From contig NZ_CP080525.1 in NCBI RefSeq assembly GCF_024746815.1, positions 1,302,001 to 1,366,000 on the forward strand: DNA of 64,000 nt. Direction: 5' to 3'. Position numbers and translations under genes: made by a program. The notes beneath the pieces are model-generated. The model was not told the DNA's origin, made no database searches, and was given only the letters and a program-made list of their open reading frames with translations. Shown one piece after another: positions 56,488 to 64,000 of the stretch. This DNA is from Mesorhizobium sp. AR07 (GTDB lineage: Bacteria; Pseudomonadota; Alphaproteobacteria; Rhizobiales; Rhizobiaceae). Within the stretch, counting starts at the first letter, position 1; each line of letters starts with the position of its first letter.

Positions 56488-57435
56488 ATGACCGCCTATC
56501 TCCTCAAGCGCCTTGCCATTGCGCTCGCCACGCTGGTGCTGGCCTCCATGGTGGTGTTTACCGTGCTGGAGATCCTTCCCGGCGATCCGGCGCGACTGAT
56601 GCTGGGCATGAACGCCAGCGCTAACCAGGTCGAACTGTTGCGCAACCAGATGGGCCTCAACGCGCCGCTTGGCCTGCGCTATCTGCACTGGGCCGGCGGC
56701 CTCCTCAGTCTCGATTTCGGCCGCTCCTACACCTATTCGGTGCCGGTCATCGATCTGGTGCGTGAACGGTTGGCCGTCTCGCTGCCGCTGGCGCTGATCG
56801 CGCTGGCACTCTCCACCATCATCGCCATCCCGGTCGGCCTGTTTTCGGCCAGCCGGCGCGGACAGGCTGGCGACACCGTGGCGATGGGCGCCGCACAGCT
56901 TGGCGTCGCCGTGCCCAATTTCTGGTTCGCGCTGATGCTGATCTATATCTTCGCCGTCTGGCTGCGGCTGGTTCCTGCCGGCGGCTTTCCCGGCTGGCAC
57001 GCCGGCGCCTGGCCGGCGCTGAAATCGCTGCTGCTGCCCGCCGTGGCGCTTGCCTTGCCGCAAGCGGCCATCCTGGCGCGCGTCACCCGCTCCGCACTGA
57101 TCGAGGTGTTGACCGAGGACTATATCCGCACCGCCCGCGCCAAGGGCCTGCCCTACCGCGCGGTCTTGTGGCGGCACGCATTGCGCAACGCCATGATCCC
57201 GGTGCTGACCATTCTCGGCCTGCAATTCGCCTTCCTGCTTGCCGGCACCATCATCATCGAGAATGTCTTCTACCTGCCCGGCCTAGGCCGTCTGGTGTTC
57301 CAGGCGATTACCCAGCGCGACCTGATCGTCGTCGAAAGCGTCGTCATGCTGCTGGTCGCCGCCGTCATTGCCGTCAACCTCCTCGTCGACCTCTCCTATG
57401 CGGTCGTCGATCCGCGCCTGAGAAGCCGGCAATGA
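56488..57435 (+). CDS. peptide ABC importer permease (DppB type)
   Basis: This 315-residue inner-membrane protein has six helices. The DppB N-terminus is MTAYLLKRLAIALATLVLAS followed by VFTVLEILPGDPARLMLG. The ATPase-contact (EAA) loop includes DYIRTARAKGLPYRAVLWRH. Its stop overlaps the start of the second permease by four bases (ATGA). Transport partner and substrate are as for the upstream binding protein. Confidence 0.92.
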   Translation: MTAYLLKRLAIALATLVLASMVVFTVLEILPGDPARLMLGMNASANQVELLRNQMGLNAPLGLRYLHWAGGLLSLDFGRSYTYSVPVIDLVRERLAVSLPLALIALALSTIIAIPVGLFSASRRGQAGDTVAMGAAQLGVAVPNFWFALMLIYIFAVWLRLVPAGGFPGWHAGAWPALKSLLLPAVALALPQAAILARVTRSALIEVLTEDYIRTARAKGLPYRAVLWRHALRNAMIPVLTILGLQFAFLLAGTIIIENVFYLPGLGRLVFQAITQRDLIVVESVVMLLVAAVIAVNLLVDLSYAVVDPRLRSRQ

Positions 57436-58301
57436 CGCTGCACATCGACGTCCCCGAAGAGACATTCGGCAGAGTCCTGGCCAAGGCGTTCAGGAACCCC
57501 GCTTTCGTTACCGGCTTCATCATCACCTTGCTGATCCTGGCGATAGCGGCCGTCTCCTATGCCTGGACGCCCTACGACGTCACCAGACTGGTCATATCTG
57601 ACAAGACACAAGGACCCTCGCTGGCGCACTGGTTCGGCACCGATCATTTCGGCCGCGACATCCTGTCGATGGTCATGGTCGGCGCCCGCAATTCGATTGC
57701 CGTGGCGCTGGTCGCGGTCGGCATCGGCATGGGTGTCGGCGTGCCGCTTGGCGCCTTTGCCGCGGCGCGCGGCGGCCTCGTCGACGAGGCGTTGATGCGG
57801 CTGAACGATCTCGTCTTCGCCTTTCCCGCCTTGCTGTCGGCCATCATGATCACCGCCATCTTCGGGCCGGGCGCCGTCAACGCCATCATCGCCATCGGCA
57901 TCTTCAACATCCCGGTCTTTGCGCGTGTCGCCCGCGCCGGCGCGCTGGCGATCTGGCCGCGCGAGTTCATCCTTGCGGCGCGCGCCGCCGGCAAGAGCAG
58001 CACCCGGATCAGCATCGAACATGTGCTGCCCAACATCGCCACGCTGCTCCTGGTGCAAGGCACTATCCAGTTCGCGCTCGGCATCCTGGCCGAGGCCGGG
58101 CTTTCCTATCTGGGGCTGGGCGCCCAGCCGCCAATGCCGAGCTGGGGCCGCATGCTGTTCGACGCGCAGACCCGCATGGTGGTGGCGCCATGGATGGCGA
58201 TCTTTCCCGGCATGGCGATCGTCGTCACCGTGCTTGGGCTGAACCTGCTGGGCGATGGCATCGCCGACATCCTCGACCCGAAATCGCGGCGGCAGCGATG
58301 A
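57432..58301 (+). CDS. peptide ABC importer permease (DppC type)
   Basis: This 289-residue permease has a cytoplasmic N-terminus and six helices. It has the DppC blocks HWFGTDHFGRDILSMVMVGA and REFILAARAAGKSSTRISIE, with GLGAQPPMPSWGRMLFDAQ near the C-terminus. The ATG at 57432 overlaps the DppB stop, and its own stop overlaps the ATPase ATG at 58298. The three genes are therefore translationally coupled. Confidence 0.92.
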   Translation: MTLHIDVPEETFGRVLAKAFRNPAFVTGFIITLLILAIAAVSYAWTPYDVTRLVISDKTQGPSLAHWFGTDHFGRDILSMVMVGARNSIAVALVAVGIGMGVGVPLGAFAAARGGLVDEALMRLNDLVFAFPALLSAIMITAIFGPGAVNAIIAIGIFNIPVFARVARAGALAIWPREFILAARAAGKSSTRISIEHVLPNIATLLLVQGTIQFALGILAEAGLSYLGLGAQPPMPSWGRMLFDAQTRMVVAPWMAIFPGMAIVVTVLGLNLLGDGIADILDPKSRRQR

Positions 58302-59920
58302 GCCTGCTCGACATCGAGAACCTGTCGCTGACCATCGGCGACACGCAGATCCTGAAGAACATGGAGCTTTCCGTCGCGCCCGGCGAGGTGATGGGGCTGG
58401 TCGGCGAGTCCGGTTCGGGCAAGTCGATGACCGCGCTGACGGTAATGCGGCTTCTGCCTCATGCCGCGCGCGCCGCCGGGCGCGTTACATTCGGCGGCAT
58501 CGACATCCTCGCGGCGACCGAGGACCAGATGTGCGCTTTGCGTGGCGACGACATCGGCATGGTGTTCCAGGAACCGATGACGGCGCTCAATCCGGTCAAG
58601 ACCGTCGGAGAACAGGTCGCCGAAGGCATACGCTGGCATACCAGGGCAAGCCGCGCCGACGCCGAGGAGCGAGCGCGAAAAATGCTCGACCGCGTCGGCC
58701 TGCCCGAAGCGAAATTCCCGCTGTCGCGCTATCCGCACGAACTGTCGGGCGGCCAGCGTCAGCGCGTCGTCATCGCCATCGCCTGTGCGCTGAAGCCGAA
58801 GCTGCTGATCGCCGACGAGCCGACGACGGCGCTCGACGTGGTGCTGCAGGCGCAGATCCTCGACCTGTTGCGCGACCTCGTCGCGGCGAGCCGCATGGGC
58901 CTGCTGTTGATCTCGCACGACCTCGCCGTGGTGACCGAGATGGCCGACCGCATCACCATCTTGCGCCGTGGCGAGGTGATGGAAGCCGGCGATACGGTGC
59001 GCACGCTGTCCGAACAGCTCCACCCCTACACGCGCCAGCTGGCGCAGGCTTCGATGCATGTGCCGGCGCGCGCCAGGCCGCATGGCGTCGGATCGGGCCA
59101 ACCCTTGCTCCAGGTCGAGGGTGTCACCCGCGACTATCCCGGCCGGCGCACCTCGCTGTTCAAGCGCGCGTCAGCGATCCGTGCCGTTGACGACGTATCC
59201 CTGTCGATGGCGCCGGGCCAGTCGGTGGCGCTGGTTGGCCGCTCCGGCTGCGGCAAGTCCACGCTCGCCCGCATGATCCTGGCGCTGGACCGGCCGAACG
59301 CGGGCACGATCCGGTTTCGCGGCGAGACCATCACCGGCAAGAGCGAGGCGGAACTGAAGCCTGCCAGGCGTGACATGCAGGTTGTCTTCCAGGATCCCTA
59401 TGGCTCCTTCGACCCGCGCCAGAAGGTCGAAAAACTGGTCGCCGAACCCCTGCATGTGCTGGCGAAGAAGCCGACGCGCGCCGAGCGCCGCGAGATGGTG
59501 GCGCATGCGCTGCACGAAGTCGGCCTCGACCAGCGCGACATGGACAAATATCCGCACGAATTTTCAGGCGGCCAGCGCCAGCGCCTGTCGATCGCCCGCG
59601 CCATCATCACGCGCCCCAAGCTGGTCGTCGCCGATGAGCCGGTCTCGGCGCTCGACGTCTCGATCCGCGCCCAGGTCCTCGATCTGTTCGCGGAGCTCAA
59701 CCAGAAGCTCGGCATCGCCTATCTCTTCATCACCCATGATTTGACCGTCGCCCGCGCCATCACGGACGAGGTGCTGGTCATGCATGACGGCAAGATCGTC
59801 GAGCGCGGCAAGACGAACGAGGTGCTGGATCACCCGCAATCCGAGGCGGCCAAGGCACTGGTCAGCGCTGCCCCGGATCTGCAGCGGGCAATCGCTCGGC
59901 GGATGCGGGAGCAGGGGTAA
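58298..59920 (+). CDS. fused two-domain ABC ATPase (DppD-DppF type)
   Basis: This 540-residue protein holds two ABC domains. The first has Walker A GESGSGKS, signature LSGGQRQRVVIAIACALKP and Walker B LLIADEPTTALD. The second has GRSGCGKST, FSGGQRQRLSIARAI and LVVADEPVSALD. A linker near residues 255-275 joins them. It supplies both nucleotide-binding sites for the permease pair, so no separate DppF is needed. The ATG overlaps the DppC stop. It ends the operon. Confidence 0.93.
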   Translation: MSLLDIENLSLTIGDTQILKNMELSVAPGEVMGLVGESGSGKSMTALTVMRLLPHAARAAGRVTFGGIDILAATEDQMCALRGDDIGMVFQEPMTALNPVKTVGEQVAEGIRWHTRASRADAEERARKMLDRVGLPEAKFPLSRYPHELSGGQRQRVVIAIACALKPKLLIADEPTTALDVVLQAQILDLLRDLVAASRMGLLLISHDLAVVTEMADRITILRRGEVMEAGDTVRTLSEQLHPYTRQLAQASMHVPARARPHGVGSGQPLLQVEGVTRDYPGRRTSLFKRASAIRAVDDVSLSMAPGQSVALVGRSGCGKSTLARMILALDRPNAGTIRFRGETITGKSEAELKPARRDMQVVFQDPYGSFDPRQKVEKLVAEPLHVLAKKPTRAERREMVAHALHEVGLDQRDMDKYPHEFSGGQRQRLSIARAIITRPKLVVADEPVSALDVSIRAQVLDLFAELNQKLGIAYLFITHDLTVARAITDEVLVMHDGKIVERGKTNEVLDHPQSEAAKALVSAAPDLQRAIARRMREQG

Positions 59921-60047
59921 AGCCCCTCCATTTTCGCGATGGTCGTGACATAGGATATCCCACAAAACCTCATGCTCGGAGCGCATGTACCGAGCGCAAA
60001 AATCCAAATATGGTTGGAGGACCAAACAGGTACGAGGAAGTGGCTCC

Positions 60048-61172
60048 ATGCGGTCGCGTCGAATGATTGCCGCCGGATTGTTCGGATTGTCGATGGCGGG
60101 GGCGGCCTTTGCCGGTCAACCGACTGAGTGCGACAGTCTGGCGGGCTCGCCCACCGATCCGAATCGGGTCGGCGCGGGAATTGGCCTCTACGGGATCGAA
60201 CCGGTTGAGGCCATTGCGGCTTGCGGGAGGACGCTGGCCGCCGACCCGAACAATCCGCGCCTGCTTTTCAACCTCGGCCGGGCGCATGAAGCAAGCGGGC
60301 GCATCGGGTCGGTGTCGGTTGACGAAATGGCACTGGCCGGCCGAACCTATAAGAGTGCAGCGGACCAGAACTATCCCGCGGCGCAAATCGCATTGGCCCC
60401 TTTCTATTGGCGCGGCAGCGATGGTTTCCAACAAGACACCAGGCAGGCCATGCTCCTGTTGGACAAGGCGATGGCGTCAGACGCCACGGAGGCTAAATCG
60501 CAGCGCCGGAACCTGTTCGCGGACACGGCCTTCGCCGTTGACCCCAACGAGGCGCAGCTTCAATTTGTCAAGGAGGCCGCCAACGCTGGCGATGCAGACG
60601 CACTCTATGCGCTCGGCCTGCCGTTGAGCTTGGGTGAAGACAGGCAAGCGGATGTCGCCCTGCTCTGGCACCAAGCGGCGGCGCTCGGCAGCGCCCAGGC
60701 CGCGTTTGATCTCGCAAGAATGTATTTCAAGGGCAAAGGCGGCCTGTCGACGAACCCGGAAGAGTCGCTACGGCTGATCCTTAAAGCCGCCGCCGGTGAC
60801 GATCCCCAGACTTGGGACGCTGCGGCAACGGCCTATGAGCGGGGCAGCTACGGCCTGCCGAAGGACGACAAGCAGGCTGCCCGGCTCTTCAAGCAGGCAA
60901 GCGACGAAGGCAACAAATACGCGCTGTACGATCTCGGCAGGTTCTATGAGGAAGGCAAAGGCGGATTGCCCAAGGATCCGCGTGAGGCGGCACGCCTTTA
61001 CAAGCTGGCGGCCGATCAGGGCAACGACGACGCCGTTCTCGCGCTCGCCCGCGACATGGCGGAGGGTCGAGGAGGCTACGAAGCGGACAGGGTCAAGGCG
61101 ATCGCGTTTTTGAAGCGTGCCGCACGCTGGAGCACGCAGGCGAAGGACGAACTGACGAAGATGGGCGGGTGA
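60048..61172 (+). CDS. exported Sel1-repeat protein
   Basis: This 374-residue protein has a signal peptide (ending GAAFAGQ) and at least five Sel1-like (TPR-related) repeats. They are recognisable from units such as DADALYALGLPLSLGEDRQA, AQAAFDLARMYFKGKGGLS, KYALYDLGRFYEEGKGGLPK and DDAVLALARDMAEGRGGYEA. Such proteins mediate protein contacts in signalling or envelope assembly. The specific role is unknown. The ATG at 60048 with GAGGAAG upstream is preferred to ATG 59985, which would hide the signal peptide. Confidence 0.85.
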   Translation: MRSRRMIAAGLFGLSMAGAAFAGQPTECDSLAGSPTDPNRVGAGIGLYGIEPVEAIAACGRTLAADPNNPRLLFNLGRAHEASGRIGSVSVDEMALAGRTYKSAADQNYPAAQIALAPFYWRGSDGFQQDTRQAMLLLDKAMASDATEAKSQRRNLFADTAFAVDPNEAQLQFVKEAANAGDADALYALGLPLSLGEDRQADVALLWHQAAALGSAQAAFDLARMYFKGKGGLSTNPEESLRLILKAAAGDDPQTWDAAATAYERGSYGLPKDDKQAARLFKQASDEGNKYALYDLGRFYEEGKGGLPKDPREAARLYKLAADQGNDDAVLALARDMAEGRGGYEADRVKAIAFLKRAARWSTQAKDELTKMGG

Positions 61173-61210
61173 CACGGCACGTGGCCCTCACACATTAAGA
61201 TAGAGACCCC

Positions 61211-61696
61211 TCAGATCATCTGGAATTTTCCGGTGGTCTTGAATCGGAGATAGGCGTCGACGCTGCGCGCCATGTTGGGCAGCATTTCGGGCAAGCGGTC
61301 GGGCGCGAACCAGCCGACGGCGCTGCTCTCGTCGTCGGTGACGGCCGGCTCGCCTTCAAACGAGCGCGTGTAAAACATCAGTGCGAAGAACTGGGCACGA
61401 TCGCCATTCGGAAACTGGAAGGTTTCATAGTGCGGGTCGCAGCCGAACCCGAACGGCTCGACATCGCTGACGATCAACCCGGTTTCCTCAACCACCTCGC
61501 GGATTACCACCGCTTCCAGGCCCTCGCCTTCCTCGGCATTACCGCCAGGCAGGCCCCACAAGCCAAAATCGGTCCGTTTCTGCAGCAGGATGTGGCCGTC
61601 GGCGCGTTCGATGATGATGCGAGCGCCCGGCATCAGCACCAGGCGATCCCCGATCAACGCTCGCAACTGTCCCAGATAGCTGTCGGCAAAGGCCAT
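61211..61696 (-). CDS. NUDIX hydrolase
   Basis: This 161-residue protein has a NUDIX box, GGNAEEGEGLEAVVIREVVE continuing ETGL, that matches the catalytic consensus with the metal-binding Glu cluster. It hydrolyses a nucleoside diphosphate linked to another group. The substrate is not predictable. A GGGGGAGCG site precedes the ATG at 61696. The upstream TerB-like gene on the same strand is 47 bases away, so they may be cotranscribed. Confidence 0.9.
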   Translation of the reverse strand: MAFADSYLGQLRALIGDRLVLMPGARIIIERADGHILLQKRTDFGLWGLPGGNAEEGEGLEAVVIREVVEETGLIVSDVEPFGFGCDPHYETFQFPNGDRAQFFALMFYTRSFEGEPAVTDDESSAVGWFAPDRLPEMLPNMARSVDAYLRFKTTGKFQMI

Positions 61697-61743
61697 TCAA
61701 ACGCTCCCCCGCGGCATCCAGCGAACCGTTGCTCGGCTATGCC

Positions 61744-62175
61744 TCAGCCTTCCGGCTTGACCACGTCGACCGGACTGATGTCGAGCAGATCGAGCGTGCG
61801 GCGCAGCAGCCGCACCTCACTCTCGGCCAGTTTCGAATCCGCCTTGGCGATCTCCGCCATATGGCGGGCGAGCAGCTTGCGTCGCTCGACGTCGAGATCG
61901 CGAAACAGCGCAATCGCCTGCGAGCCGTTGGTCTCGTAGCCGAACTCGTTGAGATATTCGATGACGCTGTCGATGCTGGTTTCCGGAATGCCGAAGGCGT
62001 CCTTGCAGATGCGCCGAAAGGCAACCATCTCGCTCTCGCTGACCGACCCGTCGGCCAGGATCATGCGGAACAGCATCAGGAGTTCCGCCGATAGGACCGG
62101 ATCGCCCGCCACCTTGCGCACGCCTGGGTCGCCGTCGAAGATCGAGCGTATCTGGTCGAGCAATGCCATCGCCAT
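61744..62175 (-). CDS. TerB-like (TerB family) protein
   Basis: This 143-residue all-helical protein has the TerB fold. It is recognisable from LLMLFRMILADGSVSESEMV with the acidic ADG motif, and a second similar motif near HMAEIAKADSKLAESEVRLL. TerB proteins bind metal and occur in tellurite-resistance and stress modules, but no other ter genes are present. Start at 62175 or at Met3 (62169). Confidence 0.82.
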   Translation of the reverse strand: MAMALLDQIRSIFDGDPGVRKVAGDPVLSAELLMLFRMILADGSVSESEMVAFRRICKDAFGIPETSIDSVIEYLNEFGYETNGSQAIALFRDLDVERRKLLARHMAEIAKADSKLAESEVRLLRRTLDLLDISPVDVVKPEG

Positions 62176-62350
62176 CAGTTTCCCTGTTCGATTCGCCTAA
62201 TGCATACACAAAAGCCAGGCGCGTCATACGATTTCATACGAAGCGCGACGCGCTTGCATAGAGGTAGCGCGGAATCGGCCTTGCGCAAACCGGCTTGCCA
62301 TGGTCGAACCCGCACGATCCTTCTAACGCCTGAATGTCCCAATCGATCCG

Positions 62351-63136
62351 ATGTCCGACCTCACCACCCAGACCGTTGCCTTGCTCGGCATCGCCGCCTT
62401 CGCAGCCGGCTTCATCGATTCGATCGCCGGTGGCGGCGGGCTGATCACCATCCCCGCATTGCTGCTCGCCGGTTTCTCGCCCGTCGAGGCGCTTGGAACC
62501 AACAAGCTGCAGGGCATGTTCGGTTCCGGCTCGGCGACCATCCATTATGCGTCCAAGGGCCATGTTGATCTGCGCCGGCAATTGCCATCGGCGCTGCTCG
62601 CGCTTGCCGGCAGTGCTGTCGGCGCCTTGCTGGCAACGATCGTGCCTGGGGATCTCCTGCGCGCCCTTCTGCCCCTGGTGCTGATCGCCATCGCGCTCTA
62701 TTTCGCGCTCAAGCCCAACATGAACGACGTCGACCGCGCTGAACGGCTGTCGCCATTCCTGTTCGGACTGACCCTGGTGCCCGCGATCGGCTTCTATGAC
62801 GGCCTGTTCGGACCGGGTGCCGGCTCCTTCTACATGCTGGCCTTCGTCGCACTCGCCGGTTACGGCGTACTCAAGGCGACGGCGCACACCAAATTGCTCA
62901 ATTTCGCCTCCAACATCGGTGGCTTCATCGTCTTCGCCGCCGTCGGCGTGGTCTCCTGGAAGATCGGCCTGATGATGGGCGTTGCCCAGTTCCTCGGCGC
63001 CCGCGTCGGCGCGAGCCTGGCCATGCGCATCGGCGCAAAACTCATCAAGCCATTGCTGGTGATCGTCTGCGTGGCGCTGGCCGTGAAGCTCTTGGCCGAC
63101 CCGGCGAACCCGCTGCGTGTCATGATTGGTGAGTGA
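62351..63136 (+). CDS. TSUP (TauE/SafE) family permease
   Basis: This 261-residue membrane protein has about eight helices in two halves. It has the TSUP N-terminal block GFIDSIAGGGGLITIPALLL with SPVEALGTNKLQGMFGSGSA, and the second-half block GFYDGLFGPGAGSFYMLAFV. The family exports sulfite, sulfoacetate or other organic sulfonates. The substrate is unknown here. No clear ribosome binding site is seen before the ATG. Confidence 0.88.
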   Translation: MSDLTTQTVALLGIAAFAAGFIDSIAGGGGLITIPALLLAGFSPVEALGTNKLQGMFGSGSATIHYASKGHVDLRRQLPSALLALAGSAVGALLATIVPGDLLRALLPLVLIAIALYFALKPNMNDVDRAERLSPFLFGLTLVPAIGFYDGLFGPGAGSFYMLAFVALAGYGVLKATAHTKLLNFASNIGGFIVFAAVGVVSWKIGLMMGVAQFLGARVGASLAMRIGAKLIKPLLVIVCVALAVKLLADPANPLRVMIGE

Positions 63137-63180
63137 TCACGCGCGCCCATGCCGGCGGCTGCTTGATGCGCGGCGCCTGA

Positions 63181-63324
63181 GAGACCGTTTCGAAATTCGC
63201 TCTGGCGAGTCATATGATGGTGGTTTCGAGAACCGGAGCGCAGCGGACATTTGGGTCCGTGAGCACCGGAAGCACAGAAAACGCCTTCAGATGGCCGCCA
63301 GAGTAGAGTTTCCAAACGGTCTCT
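63181..63324. repeat. mosaic palindromic repeat, copy 3 with different arms
   Basis: The core matches copies 1 and 2 (TTCGAGAACCGGAGCG, then GTGAGCACCGGAAGC), but the terminal inverted repeats are different: GAGACCGTTT with CTCTGGCG at the left and the complement at the right. The core hairpin is CGGAC/GTCCG, a compensatory change from CGTAC/GTACG in the other copies. Confidence 0.85.
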
Positions 63325-63355
63325 GACACGTTTCCCTTGAAATGGGGACTAGGAG

Positions 63356-63382
63356 CGCCCGGCCAAAACCGGGCGCTTTTTG
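63356..63382 (+). terminator. rho-independent terminator
   Basis: GCGCCCGG (63356-63363) and CCGGGCGC (63370-63377) form a perfect eight-base stem with a six-base loop, followed by TTTTT. It probably ends transcription from the TSUP gene after the palindromic repeat and insulates the AraC-type gene that starts at 63430. Confidence 0.88.
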
Positions 63383-63429
63383 ATTCTGATCAAGGGTCTG
63401 CTAGATTTGCTTTGGCGGAAGGATGGTCG

Positions 63430-64000
63430 ATGCCAAGCGAAATGCAACGCCCTCAAGAGCAGGACCGGTCCATCCCCGGGCGGTTCGAGATGCGCCGGCG
63501 TCTGCCCAATCCTGGACTTGAGGGCATCGTCACCGACATTTGCGGCTATCGCGAAACGGCAGCCGGCCATTTCCGCAACGTCGAATACGCATCGCTGACC
63601 GTGCCGCTGGTCATCAGCTTTGCCGAGCCGTTCGCCATCGGGCTCGGCAAGACGCCGGGCGACAATGACCGCTTCGCTAGTTTCGCCGCCGGCCTTTATG
63701 CCGGGCCGGTGACGATCGAGTCCTTCGGCGGCGCCTGCTGCATCCAGGTCAACTTCACCCCGCTTGGCGCACGCCGGTTCTTCCGCCTGCCGATGATCGA
63801 ACTGACCGACAGCATGGTCGTCCTCGACGACGTCCTCGGCACCGAAGGCATCGCGCTGCGTGAACAGCTTGGCAACGCGCCGGACTGGGGCACGCGTTTC
63901 GACATCGCCGAAGCTTTCGTTGCCGCCCGGCTGAACAAGGCCGCTGAAACACCGCTCGAAATTGTCTGGGCCTATGACCGCATCGTCGCGTCGGGAGGCC
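63430..64000 (+). CDS. AraC-type regulator, N-terminal part (cut by window end)
   Basis: The frame is open to the window edge, giving 190 residues. Its sequence, with RLPNPGLEGIVTDICGYRE, SFAEPFAIGLGKTPGDNDRF, SFGGACCIQVNFTPLGARRF and LPMIELTDSMVVLDDVLG, matches the N-terminal ligand or sensor domain found in a group of AraC-family regulators. The helix-turn-helix part would follow outside the window. GAAGGA precedes the ATG at 63430, soon after a strong terminator. Confidence 0.78.
   Translation, partial: MPSEMQRPQEQDRSIPGRFEMRRRLPNPGLEGIVTDICGYRETAAGHFRNVEYASLTVPLVISFAEPFAIGLGKTPGDNDRFASFAAGLYAGPVTIESFGGACCIQVNFTPLGARRFFRLPMIELTDSMVVLDDVLGTEGIALREQLGNAPDWGTRFDIAEAFVAARLNKAAETPLEIVWAYDRIVASGG

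Overview
The window looks like chromosome from a GC-rich alphaproteobacterium of the Rhizobiales, most likely Mesorhizobium or a close Phyllobacteriaceae relative. The evidence is a RirA-type iron regulator, the AcpXL/LpxXL genes for very-long-chain fatty acids on lipid A, a HmuPSTUV heme system, a PutA without a DNA-binding domain beside an Lrp-type PutR, and several families of palindromic intergenic repeats of the rhizobial kind. No replication origin, prophage, CRISPR array or rRNA operon is visible. Almost all of it reads as core or metabolic chromosome.

Layout. 0.1-4.2 kb: small genes (cupin, CutC, GNAT, SRPBCC) and an acyltransferase-3 gene broken by one frameshift. 4.3-8.2 kb (minus): a molybdenum hydroxylase operon coxS-coxL-coxM of the form II type, whose two spacers carry heptamer arrays in inverted arms. 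8.5-12.1 kb: FIST sensor, hybrid histidine kinase and LuxR-type regulator. 12.4-18.7 kb: a fumarylacetoacetase-family hydrolase with a zeta-class isomerase, a zinc alcohol dehydrogenase, a DMT exporter divergent from a MocR regulator, MaoC and phasin genes. 18.8-29.5 kb: DUF445, RirA and a complete heme-use locus (hmuPSTUV, outer-membrane receptor, a cysteine-containing secreted protein, TonB and an IsdG-type heme oxygenase). Two TGA-N9-TCA iron operators sit at the expected places.

29.5-42 kb: PutA/PutR, a di-heme peroxidase with a FixH-like protein, KdgK, GalM, GabD, an AEC carrier, a gutted caspase-TPR gene and a SixA-like phosphatase. 42.0-43.7 kb: two overlapping, imperfect tRNA-like genes in tandem upstream of a slipin (SPFH) gene. 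43.9-48.9 kb: acpXL-fabF2XL-fabF1XL-adh2XL-lpxXL, without the fabZXL found here in other rhizobia, and with a Cys-less ketosynthase. 49.0-52.4 kb: an unassigned methyltransferase / flavoprotein / ATP-grasp group. 52.6-60 kb: an L,D-transpeptidase, a frameshifted M20 peptidase and a peptide ABC importer operon. 60-64 kb: Sel1-repeat protein, NUDIX, TerB, a TSUP permease, a clear terminator and a truncated AraC-type gene at the window edge.

The most interesting items are the tandem tRNA-like pair before the slipin gene; the mosaic palindromes, which share a core with a compensatory base change and whose ends in two cases meet flanking stop codons; the heptamer hairpins inside the cox operon; and the Cys-less FabF2XL together with the missing fabZXL. 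All calls come from reading the sequence. No database search was run.
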